A DNA stretch of 22,468 nucleotides, taken from VFMC01 sp031404435. Its GTDB lineage: Bacteria > Actinomycetota > Acidimicrobiia > Acidimicrobiales > Ilumatobacteraceae. Location of the stretch: contig JANNHO010000434.1 of the NCBI GenBank assembly GCA_031404435.1, positions 1 through 22,468 of the forward strand. Direction: 5' to 3'. Made by a program: the position numbers and the translations under genes. Positions 13,124 through 20,351 of this stretch are shown one piece after another; position 1 is the first letter of the stretch, and each line of letters begins with the position of its first letter. The notes beneath the pieces were generated by a model. The model did no database searches, was not told the origin of the DNA, and saw nothing but the letters and a program-made list of their open reading frames with translations.

Positions 13124-14347
13124 TCAGCCTATCGACAGCACGATCACGTCGACCTGCCCGCCAACCGGAACCCCGTCGCCATCGGGCAGCACCGCAAGTG
13201 CGGTGGCCGACGCCGTGGCGGCCAGTTGATGGCTGCCCTGCCCGCCGACCGAGCGCACGTGATAACGCCCATCGGCCTCGAACGCCCCGACCACCCGCGC
13301 GTAGTGGGTCTTGCCATCGGGCCGACGCGACAACGCTTCCGCGGCAACGCCGACGATGCGCAACCGATCGATCACGGGCCTGCCGAGCATGGTCTGCAAG
13401 GCGGGGCGGGCAAACAACTCGAAACTGACCATCGAACTGACCGGGTTGCCGGGCAGGCCGAACACGGGGACCTGCCGGCCACCGCCGTCATCGAGCATGC
13501 CGAACGCGAACGGCTTGGCCGGCTTGATCGCGATCTGCATCCACGACATGTCGGCGATGGTGGACAGCACGGCTTTGACCACGTCGTAGTCGCCCATGCT
13601 GACCCCGCCACTGGTGACGATCGCATCGCACTCCGCCGCTGCCCTGCGCAACACCGCTTCGAGCACGGCCTCGTCGTCACGGACGACCCCGTAGTCGATC
13701 GCTGCACATCCGGCGGCGGCAACCAACGCGAGGAGCATCGTCTTGTTGCTCTCGCGGATCTGGCCTGGCGCGAGCGCCGAGCCGTCGTCGATCAACTCGT
13801 CGCCGGTGGACAGCACCGCCACGCGCGGCGTACGGGTCACCTCGACCTTGCGAACGTTGATGCTCGCGAGCACTCCGAGGATGGCCGGGGTGAGCACGGT
13901 GCCGCCGAGGAACAACGTGTCGCCAGTGCGCACATCGTCGCCAGCGTCGCGCACCGCGTCAGCGGCGCGCACGGGCCGCTTGACCAGCACGACGTTGCCG
14001 TCGTGTAGCCGTTCGGTGTCTTCCACCATCACTGCCGCGTCGGCACCGGCGGGTATCGGGGCACCGGTCATGATCCGGATCGCCTGGCCGGCTCCGACGG
14101 TGAGGTTACTGGCCGAGCCGGCGGCCACCTCGTCGATCACCGCGAGTTCCACCGGCACCGTGGTGGTGTCGGCTGCACGCACTGCGTACCCGTCGACCGC
14201 CGAGTTGACGAACGGCGGCACGTCCTCGCCGGCGACGACTGCCCCGATCAGCACCGAACCAACCGCATCCGACACCGCGATCGTCACCGCCGGCAGGGCA
14301 CCCACCCGGTCGAGCACGTACTGGCGGGCTTCGCTTTCGTGAATCAC
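13124..14347 (-). CDS. moeA: Molybdopterin molybdenumtransferase MoeA / gephyrin-like Glp
   Basis: This 407-residue protein inserts molybdate into adenylylated molybdopterin. Family blocks are VPPFVNSAVDGYAVRA, IRIMTGAPIPAGADAAVMVEDT (shortened to TGAPIPAGAD), LSTGDEL, TSGGVSMGDYDVVK, KPAKPFAFG and FGLPGNPVSSMVSFE. GTG 14347 gives the normal family N-terminus (IHESEARQYVLDRV); the longer frame to 14434 reads through the repeat-filled intergenic region and is not used. On the minus strand TACCGT lies just before the start, so the mRNA may be almost leaderless. Actinobacteria also have a MoeA paralogue, Glp, that binds FtsZ. Proximity to galU and a GlpR-like gene leaves that role open. Confidence 0.92.
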   Translation of the reverse strand: MIHESEARQYVLDRVGALPAVTIAVSDAVGSVLIGAVVAGEDVPPFVNSAVDGYAVRAADTTTVPVELAVIDEVAAGSASNLTVGAGQAIRIMTGAPIPAGADAAVMVEDTERLHDGNVVLVKRPVRAADAVRDAGDDVRTGDTLFLGGTVLTPAILGVLASINVRKVEVTRTPRVAVLSTGDELIDDGSALAPGQIRESNKTMLLALVAAAGCAAIDYGVVRDDEAVLEAVLRRAAAECDAIVTSGGVSMGDYDVVKAVLSTIADMSWMQIAIKPAKPFAFGMLDDGGGRQVPVFGLPGNPVSSMVSFELFARPALQTMLGRPVIDRLRIVGVAAEALSRRPDGKTHYARVVGAFEADGRYHVRSVGGQGSHQLAATASATALAVLPDGDGVPVGGQVDVIVLSIG

Positions 14348-14360
14348 AGCCGCGTACGGT

Positions 14361-14400
14361 ATCGGGCCGCACCGGGCTGCGCCGGGCCGTATCGGGCTGG
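14361..14400. repeat. Four tandem 10-bp repeats in the moeA / glycolipid-binding gene intergenic region
   Basis: Four adjoining decamers (14361, 14371, 14381, 14391) fit RYCGGGCYG plus a variable last base. The period is close to one turn of the helix. They fill nearly half of the 94-bp divergent intergenic region. Confidence 0.65.
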
Positions 14401-14441
14401 ATCCGGACACTGGGCGGGCGAACTGCGGGCACACTGGATGA

Positions 14442-14999
14442 GTGACCTCGTACGTGCCTTTTTCTGCTGACGGTCATGAGGCCGCGTGGACCACCTGGGA
14501 CGGCGAGGGCACCGAGCAGCTCACGTTGCGGTGGGAGAACGAGGGGTGGACCGCTTCCGGCATCGTCGGGCGAGAGCGGGTGCAGTACGTGATCCGGCTG
14601 TCGGCATCGTGGCAGGTTCGCCAGTTCCTGCTGTTTCGCGACCTCGACGAGCCCGACCTGTGGCTCGCCACCGACGGGTCGGCGCGCTGGGGTGAGATGA
14701 ATGGTGCGCACCGGGTGGAGCTCGACGGGTGCTACGACATCCACCTGCCGATCACGCCGTTCACGAACACCCTGCCGATCCGTCGCCTGCCGCTCCTCGA
14801 TGGCGACTCGGCCGAGTTCCCGGTCGTGTACGTCGATGTCGAGACGCTCGAAGTGCGACCCGATCTACAGCGTTACACACGCCTCGGCCCGCACCGCTGG
14901 GGTTTCACCCAACTCCAGACCGGTCGATCGCTGGAGTTCGACGTCGATGAGCACGGTCTCGTTGTCGACTACCCAGCACTGTTTCGCCGAGCGCACTGA
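14442..14999 (+). CDS. Putative glycolipid-binding domain protein (PF06475-like)
   Basis: This 185-residue soluble protein has no signal peptide. Its blocks (WENEGWTASGIVGRERVQYVIRLSASWQVR, shortened to WTASG and YVIRLSASWQVR; LWLATDGSARW, LDGCYDIHLPITPFTNTLPIRRL shortened to DIHLPITPFTNTLPI, VDVETLEVRPDLQRYTRL, VDEHGLVVDYPALFRR) match the putative glycolipid-binding family related to mycobacterial proteins of the LppX/PA1994 type fold. Its cellular role is not established. GTG 14442 is taken as the start; GTG 14454 is also possible, and no strong ribosome site decides. It is divergent from moeA and convergent with galU, with only 18 nt between the stops and a short 5-bp GC hairpin in that gap. 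Confidence 0.8.
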   Translation: MTSYVPFSADGHEAAWTTWDGEGTEQLTLRWENEGWTASGIVGRERVQYVIRLSASWQVRQFLLFRDLDEPDLWLATDGSARWGEMNGAHRVELDGCYDIHLPITPFTNTLPIRRLPLLDGDSAEFPVVYVDVETLEVRPDLQRYTRLGPHRWGFTQLQTGRSLEFDVDEHGLVVDYPALFRRAH

Positions 15000-15017
15000 C
15001 CGGGCGCTCGCCCGCTG

Positions 15018-15884
15018 TCAGAGGGATTTGGCAGCGAGCCACTCGCGCAGCTGCGGACCCATTCGCTCGTCGACGAGGCCGATTTCGATCACTGCGGTCA
15101 GCCAGCCGAACGGGTTGCCGGTGTCGTAGCGCAGCACGTCGCTGGCCACCCCGTTGAACGGGCTGCGCAGGGCCTGGGCCTGGAGCGCATCGGTGAGTTG
15201 GATCTCGCCGCCGGCACCGGGCGTGACCTTGGCGATCTCGTCGAACACGTCGGGGGTCAGCACGTAGCGGCCGATGATGATCAGATTGCTCGGCGCGTCG
15301 GCGGGCTTGGGCTTTTCCACCAGCCCCTTGATGCCGATCACTCCGTCGTTGTCGAGCTTGCCGACCGGGTCGATCACCCCATACGCGCCGACCTGATCGT
15401 GGGGCACCTCTTTCAACCCGACCACACTGCCGCCCGTTGATTCGCACAGCCGTGCCATCTGGTCCAGCAGCGACGAGGAACCCATCAACTCGTCGGGCAG
15501 CAACACCGCGAACGGCTCGTCGCCCACCGCCTCCCTGGCGCAACCGACAGCATGGCCTAGGCCGAGGGCCTGATCCTGATAGGCGAAGCTGACCTTCACG
15601 TCTCGCCCGATCGATTCGAGCCGGTCGGCCATCCCATCACGCCCCGACGAGCGCAGCTTGGCGATCACTTCGGGCTGAGGTTGGAAGTAGGCCTCGATCG
15701 CCGGCTTGGCGTGGCTGGTGACGATCACCATGTGATCGACCCCGGCACCGACAGCTTCATCGATGATCAGTTGCAATGCCGGTGTGTCGATGATCGGCAG
15801 CAGTTCTTTGGGGACAGCCTTGGTGGCCGGCAGGAAACGGGTTCCCATCCCGGCGGCAGGCACGACAGCAGTGTGGACACGCAT
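15018..15884 (-). CDS. galU: UTP-glucose-1-phosphate uridylyltransferase GalU
   Basis: GalU makes UDP-glucose from UTP and glucose-1-phosphate, for cell-envelope glycans and storage polymers. The 288-residue protein shows the nucleotide-binding start VVPAAGMGTRFLPATKAVPK, then YQDQALGLGHAV, VLLPDEL, GLVEKPKPADAPSN, IIGRYVLTPDVF and GGEIQLTDALQ. ATG 15884 gives the normal N-terminus (MRVHTAVVPAAG); the frame extends 27 codons upstream but without family similarity. On the minus strand TAGGAT (15898-15893) lies nine bases before the start, so the mRNA may be leaderless. A CIRCE element lies 66 bp upstream. Confidence 0.94.
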   Translation of the reverse strand: MRVHTAVVPAAGMGTRFLPATKAVPKELLPIIDTPALQLIIDEAVGAGVDHMVIVTSHAKPAIEAYFQPQPEVIAKLRSSGRDGMADRLESIGRDVKVSFAYQDQALGLGHAVGCAREAVGDEPFAVLLPDELMGSSSLLDQMARLCESTGGSVVGLKEVPHDQVGAYGVIDPVGKLDNDGVIGIKGLVEKPKPADAPSNLIIIGRYVLTPDVFDEIAKVTPGAGGEIQLTDALQAQALRSPFNGVASDVLRYDTGNPFGWLTAVIEIGLVDERMGPQLREWLAAKSL

Positions 15885-15949
15885 GGGGCCGCATCCTATT
15901 GACGCGTCGCCTGCTCTCCTGTGCCGTTGGGCGCCATCGCCGATACTCT

Positions 15950-15976
15950 TTAGCACTCGAAACACTCGACTGCTAA
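15950..15976. promoter_or_regulatory. CIRCE element (HrcA operator) between galU and fmdB
   Basis: TTAGCACTC (15950-15958), nine bases, then GACTGCTAA (15968-15976). The CIRCE consensus is TTAGCACTC-N9-GAGTGCTAA, so 17 of 18 arm positions match with the exact spacer. A -10-like TACTCT (15944-15949) adjoins it on the plus strand, so HrcA bound here would block transcription toward fmdB, which starts 45 nt downstream. CIRCE normally controls groESL and dnaK operons; none is in the window. Confidence 0.88.
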
Positions 15977-16021
15977 CAGCCTTCGCCCGCTCCGGTCCGA
16001 AGCCTCATCTGCGGAGCTCCG

Positions 16022-16477
16022 ATGCCCACATACGTCTATAAGTTCACCGAAACCGGCGAAACCGTCGAGGTTCAGCAGGCATTCAGCGACGATTCACTCA
16101 CCGAAACCGTCCACCCGGCCACTGGTGCGACGATGGCCGTCAAGAAGGTGTTCACCCCCGTCGGGGTCACGTTCAAAGGCGGCGGGTTCTACAAGACCGA
16201 CAGTCGCGGCGGGAAGAAGTCGTCAAATTCATCGTCGGCCGCCTCGGAGGGCTCATCCAGCGGGTCCGATTCGGCGGGTTCCGGCAGTGGAGCTAGCTCC
16301 AACGGTGACAGTTCGTCGCTGGCTGCCCCATCGTCCAAGGCCGATTCGGGCGCATCGAAGGGCGACTCGGGCTCGAAGAGCGATTCGGGGGCGTCGAAGG
16401 CCCCGGTGGCGACCCCGGCTTCCACATCGAGCACCAGCACCGCTACTGCGTCGTCGGGCTCGAAGTCGTCGGGCTGA
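16022..16477 (+). CDS. FmdB-family protein lacking the zinc-ribbon cysteines, with a Ser/Gly-rich tail
   Basis: This 151-residue protein begins MPTYVYKF and reaches FKGGGFYKTDSR, the two ends of the FmdB regulatory domain (residues 1-62). In ordinary FmdB proteins two CxxC pairs bind zinc; here those positions are F8/T11 and Thr/Pro-type residues in TETVHPATG, and the whole protein has no cysteine. Residues 63-151 are low-complexity Ser, Gly, Ala, Asp and Lys, with short DSG(A)SK repeats encoded by imperfect 18-21 bp DNA repeats. GGAGCTCC before ATG 16022 could serve as ribosome site. Its promoter carries a CIRCE element, so heat-shock control is likely. The molecular function of FmdB proteins is unclear. 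Confidence 0.85.
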   Translation: MPTYVYKFTETGETVEVQQAFSDDSLTETVHPATGATMAVKKVFTPVGVTFKGGGFYKTDSRGGKKSSNSSSAASEGSSSGSDSAGSGSGASSNGDSSSLAAPSSKADSGASKGDSGSKSDSGASKAPVATPASTSSTSTATASSGSKSSG

Positions 16478-16568
16478 CGGTAACGTCAGCCAAGTCGGGA
16501 GCTGAACGGCTGGCTCCTGCGTTCTCGGCCCCACCGGCCTGATCGCCGCCTCGTTCGGCCTAGCAGCA

Positions 16569-16587
16569 ACCGTGTGCGTCACACGGT
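16569..16587. promoter_or_regulatory. Perfect 8-bp inverted repeat upstream of the SAF-domain gene
   Basis: ACCGTGTG (16569-16576) and CACACGGT (16580-16587) pair around a 3-nt loop, 49 nt before ATG 16637 and 91 nt after the fmdB stop. It could be an operator or an fmdB terminator without T-run. The rest of 16478-16636 shows a weaker 5-bp hairpin (GGAGC/GCTCC) and nothing else clear. Confidence 0.4.
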
Positions 16588-16636
16588 GCTCGTCGTAATC
16601 GGTATGGATCGTTTGCCGATCCTGGTGGGAGGTCCG

Positions 16637-17212
16637 ATGTTCTTTGCCCGGTGCCGTTCATTTCTCGCTCGCCATCGGCGGCTCTACTGGGTGATCGTGA
16701 TCTCGATCTCGGCAGTGCTGATGGTGATTGCCCTCGGTGAGCAACAACGCCTCGATCAGGCCCGCCGGTCGTGGAGCGAGCCGGTCACGGTGTGGGTCGC
16801 CGCAGTGCAGCTCGCGCCAGGCGAGGCCGTGCTTGCCGAGCCCCGCCAGCTTCCCCGCGCCGCGCTGCCCGACGGTGCGGCAACGACCGACCCCGCCGGC
16901 AGCGTTGCGCTGCGGCCGTTGCAGCGCAACGAGGTGGTGACCGACGATGACGTCGGCGACGGTGCCGGCGGGCTCGCCCCTGCCGGGTCACGGATCGTGG
17001 CCATACCCGCCGATGACGCCGCGCTTGCGGTCGCGATCGGCGACCGTGTCGACGTGGTCGCCGCCGGGATCGTGGTCGCCGCCGATGGCGTGGTTGTTGT
17101 CGTTGGTGCAGCTTCGGTCGGCGTCGCCGTCGACGAACGATCCGCCCCAGCCGCTGCCACCGCAGCTCACGACGGCCTCGCCGTGATTGTCGCCCACGTC
17201 GTCGCCACCTGA
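16637..17212 (+). CDS. SAF-domain membrane protein (CpaB/RcpC-like)
   Basis: This 191-residue protein has one membrane helix (about residues 18-36, YWVIVISISAVLMVIALG) followed by a SAF domain (VTVWVAAVQLAPGEAVLAEP ... LPRAALPDGA ... LRPLQRNEVVTDDDV). The later section, rich in Val/Ala (IPADDAALAVAIGDRVDVVA), is like the RcpC/CpaB domain that follows SAF in pilus-assembly proteins. No pilus genes are near, so its partner is unknown. The frame runs upstream to 16574, but ATG 16637 has a strong GGGAGG at good spacing and is taken as start. In many Actinobacteria such a gene accompanies fmdB. Confidence 0.78.
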   Translation: MFFARCRSFLARHRRLYWVIVISISAVLMVIALGEQQRLDQARRSWSEPVTVWVAAVQLAPGEAVLAEPRQLPRAALPDGAATTDPAGSVALRPLQRNEVVTDDDVGDGAGGLAPAGSRIVAIPADDAALAVAIGDRVDVVAAGIVVAADGVVVVVGAASVGVAVDERSAPAAATAAHDGLAVIVAHVVAT

Positions 17213-17256
17213 GAGTGAGTGTGGAGTGTGAACCTGCGGCCGGGCGTGGAGCAGCC

Positions 17257-17299
17257 GCGTGTCGAGAAATGCACCTCCACAGTGGGTTTCTCGACACGC
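17257..17299. repeat. Long intergenic palindrome, copy 1 (CGTGTC ... GACACG)
   Basis: Arms 17257-17274 and 17282-17299 pair over 13 perfect bp, one G/T wobble, one mismatch and three more bp around a 7-nt loop. It lies 44 nt after the SAF-gene stop and 55 nt beyond the stop of the convergent DUF2339 gene, so it may act as a two-way terminator. Its outer CGTGTC and inner ATGCACC recur in the palindrome at 21079. Confidence 0.8.
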
Positions 17300-17354
17300 C
17301 GAACCGGCCACCCGACGCGCCAACAACCCCCTCAGTGCTACCGACTGGCGATTT

Positions 17355-19087
17355 TCAGAATTCGGCCAGCTCCGCGTCGGCGTCTGACTCCGGCGCTGGC
17401 CCTGGGTCGGGGTCACCGGTGAGGCGCGGGAGCAGGAATCCGAGGCGCATCAGCCCCAATCCGACCGCGAGGAACAGCGCCGCGCGCCACAGCGCGTCCA
17501 CTTCGCGCAGGTCGACGGTGAGCAGCTTGCCCACCGTGACGGCCAGCACGACCAGGCCTGTTCCACCGAGGTCGCGAACCTTGCGCAGCAAGCCGAACAG
17601 CAACAATGCGGTGCCGAGAACTGCCCACGACGCCGAGATCCAGGCCTGCCCCTGCGGCGCTTGTTCGAGCACCGACCCGAGCCACACGAGCACGAGCACC
17701 AAGATTCCGGCCGCGCCAAGCCGACGAGGAACAGCGGAGCGCGACTCCCACACGCCGAACCCGATCACGACGATCATCGCGAGATGGAGGAGGTCGTTCG
17801 ACAGCCAGACGCCACCGTCGTCCCAGGCCGCCATCATCTGGCCGAGCACCGCCACGGCACAGAAGCCGAGCAGTACCGCCGCGTTGATCAGGATTCGCAC
17901 GCTGCCGCCGAACACGCGCATGAGGACCATCAGCCCAGCGCCCTGCACGGCCAGACCAAGGTATGTCGGTCGCGTCGACAGCGAGACCGAGATGGCGATC
18001 GAGAGCGCGATGCTCGCACTGAGCAACGGCGCCACAACGTGGGCGGCGTGGAGTTGGCGGCGCAGCATCACCGCAATGCCGCTCGTGACGGCCGCGGCCA
18101 CCACTGCGAGGGCACCGATCGATCGGCCACGCTCAATATCGAACGCAACATCGATCACACCGATCGCCCACGGAGCGTTCACCACCGCGAGCTGCACCTC
18201 TATCCGCTGCCCGCTCGACGACATGTCGCCGAGGCTCGGCGTTGGCACCAGCGACGCGGCGACCAGGAGCACCCCGACGAGCACCAGCACCTGCGACGCC
18301 GTACTGCGGGCTTGACCCGCCGAGCCAGCCAGCCACAGCAGCCCGGCAACATGGGCGCTGAGACGCAGGGCGAACCAGGATTGCTCGATGGCGACGACGA
18401 TGGCGATCGCAACGACGACTGCGACTGCGATGGTCCCGTACCGAAAGGCCTGACTGAGTGGGGCGATGGTGACGAAGCCGATCAAGCTCACCAACGCCAG
18501 CATGCCGACCCACTCCGAGCGCAGATGGCGGGCCAGCACTAACGTCGCGGTCGCAATCGCGCCGGTCGCCACGATGGCCGCTAGTCGGTTCAGCAGGTTG
18601 AGGAACAGATCGGACGCCGCGGTGGCGAACAGGGCCAGAATGCCGCCCGCGACAAGTGCGAGAGTCCAACCGGGCGAGTCGACCGGAGTCGGAACCCGAG
18701 CCCGATCAGGGCAAGGCCGATCGCACACGACCCGGCGAGTTGGAGCTCCGGGCCGATCCAGCCGCGATGGATCGCCGTGCTCACCGAGAACACGACGCCC
18801 AGCACGACGAGAGCGACGCCGCCCCATTTGAGCATCGTCTCGCTCGTGACCACCAGCGATGGGGCGGATGCGATCGATGGCGAAGGTACCCGACCCTCGG
18901 CTCGCGGAGCGGCGAGCGGCACCGGTGGTGCCCACACAGGCAGACCCGATCCTCGCGACGGAGACACGACCGCTGTCCCGCTCACCGGTGCCGCACCAAC
19001 GGTCGCGGCGCGCAGATCGCTCAGGTCGCGCTCCATCGCACCCAACCGCCGTTCCATGTCGGCGAGGCGGCCGAGCGGGTCAGTCAT
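17355..19087 (-). CDS. DUF2339 family multi-pass membrane protein, interrupted by a frameshift
   Basis: Two minus-strand frames together encode one protein of about 577 residues. The first (ATG 19087 to about 18675) has a coiled-coil-like start (MERRLGAMERDLSDLRAA), a Pro-rich linker, and the DUF2339 entry block MLKWGGVALVVLGVVFSVSTAI, shortened to KWGGVALVVLGVVFS, then GWIGPELQL and LGFRLRSTRP. The second (about 18674 to stop 17355) continues GWTLALVAGGILALFATAASD and carries about 14 further membrane helices, then an acidic tail. The switch falls at a CCCGG run (18670-18674), where one base is missing. Without it the first frame stops at 18590 after a nonsense tail. The family is shorter here than the roughly 900-residue Pseudomonas members; function unknown. 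Confidence 0.8.
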
Positions 19088-19138
19088 CGTCGCAATCCTT
19101 CCATGCGCCGGTCAACGATCCCTGCGACGTTGACTGCA

Positions 19139-19168
19139 GGCAGGATTTCCCGCGGGCAAATACCTGCC
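19139..19168. other. Hairpin between the DUF2339 and SRPBCC genes
   Basis: GGCAGG/CCTGCC (19139-19144, 19163-19168) and ATTT/AAAT pair with a single bulged A around the palindrome CCCGCGGG. It lies 67 nt after the SRPBCC stop and 51 nt before the DUF2339 start, so it may be a terminator or leader structure. Nearby, GTCAC occurs three times in tandem (19188-19202). Confidence 0.35.
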
Positions 19169-19235
19169 ACGTTCGGTGAAGAGCGGGGTCACGTCACGTC
19201 ACGTTGCGGTGATGATCGCCGCAAGGTGATGACGG

Positions 19236-19751
19236 TCAGCCGAACGTGTCACCGGCCGCGGGTGGACGACGGGCGCGTTCGGTGAACTGGCGGGCGCCAG
19301 TGTCGAGCACCCAGTTGTGCCCACCCCGAGCGAGCGGCAGGGCAGCCGCTGCAACGATCCGAAGCACGCGGTTGTCGGGCGCAATGCTGGACACGAGCCG
19401 GACGACGCAGCCGTCGGTAGCGGGCACGATCCCGAGCCGCGCTGTTCCGACGATGTCGCCGGTGATCGTGGCCGACACGGATTGCTCGGCCACAACCTCG
19501 CCGATGGCCAGGCAGAAGCGGACCGTGTAGGGCAGTGGCGGTTGGACCGTGCACCGCCACACGTCACCGTTGTCGAGCGCCCGGCCGTCAAACTCACGAA
19601 GCCACGGCCACCAAATTCTGTAGTCGTCGACAGCGCTGATCCTCTCCCACAACTCAGCAGGCTGCATCGCCATGGGGTATCGACGATCGGACTCGATGTG
19701 CACGTCCGCAGCCTCGCGCGACACCGCCGGGTCACGAGGCGGACGCGACAT
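19236..19751 (-). CDS. SRPBCC-superfamily (polyketide cyclase/START-like) protein
   Basis: This 171-residue soluble protein has a typical SRPBCC beginning: a strand with DVHIESDRRYPMAMQPAELWERISAVDDYRIWWPW, shortened to PAELWERISAVDDYRIWWPW-like layout (helix then WWPW), followed by alternating strands (GDVWRCTVQPPLPYTVRF, GTARLGIVPATDGCVVRL) and a long final helix (DTGARQFTERAR). Such proteins bind small hydrophobic ligands; no ligand can be named. ATG 19751 lies 23 bp from the divergent antitoxin start, so the two promoters overlap. The longer frame to 19877 is antisense to the antitoxin gene and is not used. Confidence 0.75.
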   Translation of the reverse strand: MSRPPRDPAVSREAADVHIESDRRYPMAMQPAELWERISAVDDYRIWWPWLREFDGRALDNGDVWRCTVQPPLPYTVRFCLAIGEVVAEQSVSATITGDIVGTARLGIVPATDGCVVRLVSSIAPDNRVLRIVAAAALPLARGGHNWVLDTGARQFTERARRPPAAGDTFG

Positions 19752-19773
19752 GACCGAGAATTTGGCTAGAGTT

Positions 19774-20052
19774 ATGGCTATGCAGGTGAGTGAGCAGTTG
19801 CCGTTGGCCGACGTGAAGAATCGGCTCTCCGAGGTTGTCGATCGAGTCGAGCGCGAACATGACCGCGTTGTCATCACCCGTCACGGCAAACCCGCCGCAG
19901 TGGTGCTGAGTATCGACGACCTGGAATCACTCGAGGAAACCCTGAGCATCCTGTCCGACCAGTCGCTGATGGCCGACCTCCATGAGGTCGGCGCCGAGAA
20001 GCCGACTGCGCTCAGCAAAGCCGACGCGCTGGCCCTCATCCGCCAGCGATGA
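19774..20052 (+). CDS. Type II antitoxin, Phd/YefM family
   Basis: This protein of about 92 residues has the Phd/YefM DNA-binding fold at the N-terminus (LADVKNRLSEVVDRVEREHDR, shortened to ADVKNRLSEVVDRV; then VVITRHGKPAAVVLSIDDLESLEE) and a C-terminal toxin-binding tail. It should repress its own promoter and neutralise the RelE-type toxin encoded next, whose ATG overlaps its TGA (20049-20052). Three in-frame ATGs exist at 19750, 19774 and 19780. TAGAGT (19767-19772) is a plausible -10, in which case the mRNA could start right at ATG 19780. TGGCTA occurs twice, 12 bp apart (19763, 19775), a possible operator. No ribosome site favours any start. Confidence 0.88.
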   Translation: MAMQVSEQLPLADVKNRLSEVVDRVEREHDRVVITRHGKPAAVVLSIDDLESLEETLSILSDQSLMADLHEVGAEKPTALSKADALALIRQR

Positions 20053-20315
20053 CCTACGAGGTCGCCTGGTCCCCACCGGCACGACGAGCGATCGCGAACC
20101 TCCCTGAAAAAGCGGCTACAGCGATCGTGGAGTACATCTACGCCACCATCGCTGACAACCCCCGGCGCGCCGGTCACACACTGCACCGCGAACTTGCCGG
20201 GCGCTACAGCGCCCGGCGAGGTGACTTCCGTGTGATCTACGAAATCGACGACGACCGCGCGACCATCACCATCCAAGCCATCGGCCACCGCAGCGACATC
20301 TATCGCCAGCGGTGA
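20049..20315 (+). CDS. Type II toxin, RelE/ParE family
   Basis: This 88-residue basic protein has the RelE/ParE pattern: YEVAWSPPARRAIANLPEKA at the N-terminus, then NPRRAGHTLHRELAGRYSARRGDFRVIYEID, shortened to RYSARRGDFRVIYEID, and the end IQAIGHRSDIYRQR. Proteins of this type with a YefM-like partner usually cleave mRNA on the ribosome; the conserved Arg residues and terminal Tyr-Arg fit RelE. ATG 20049 overlaps the antitoxin stop (ATGA), giving coupled translation. The stop is 36 nt from the convergent PHP gene. Confidence 0.9.
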   Translation: MTYEVAWSPPARRAIANLPEKAATAIVEYIYATIADNPRRAGHTLHRELAGRYSARRGDFRVIYEIDDDRATITIQAIGHRSDIYRQR

Positions 20316-20351
20316 TCAGCCCGCGGCCTCATGGGCTCAGGTGCCGGGCGC

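Noticed and set aside
11382..14008. Plus-strand frames of 254, 310 and 318 residues opposite the secreted protein, moaA and moeA
   Set aside because: Antisense shadows, Asp/Gly/His/Arg-rich, no motifs.
15001..15014. 5-bp GC hairpin between the glycolipid-binding gene and galU stops
   Set aside because: Too short, and no T-run, to call a terminator.
17215..18542. Plus-strand frames of 366 and 293 residues opposite DUF2339
   Set aside because: Antisense to a membrane protein; Thr/Ser/Arg or His/Arg-rich composition with no domain.
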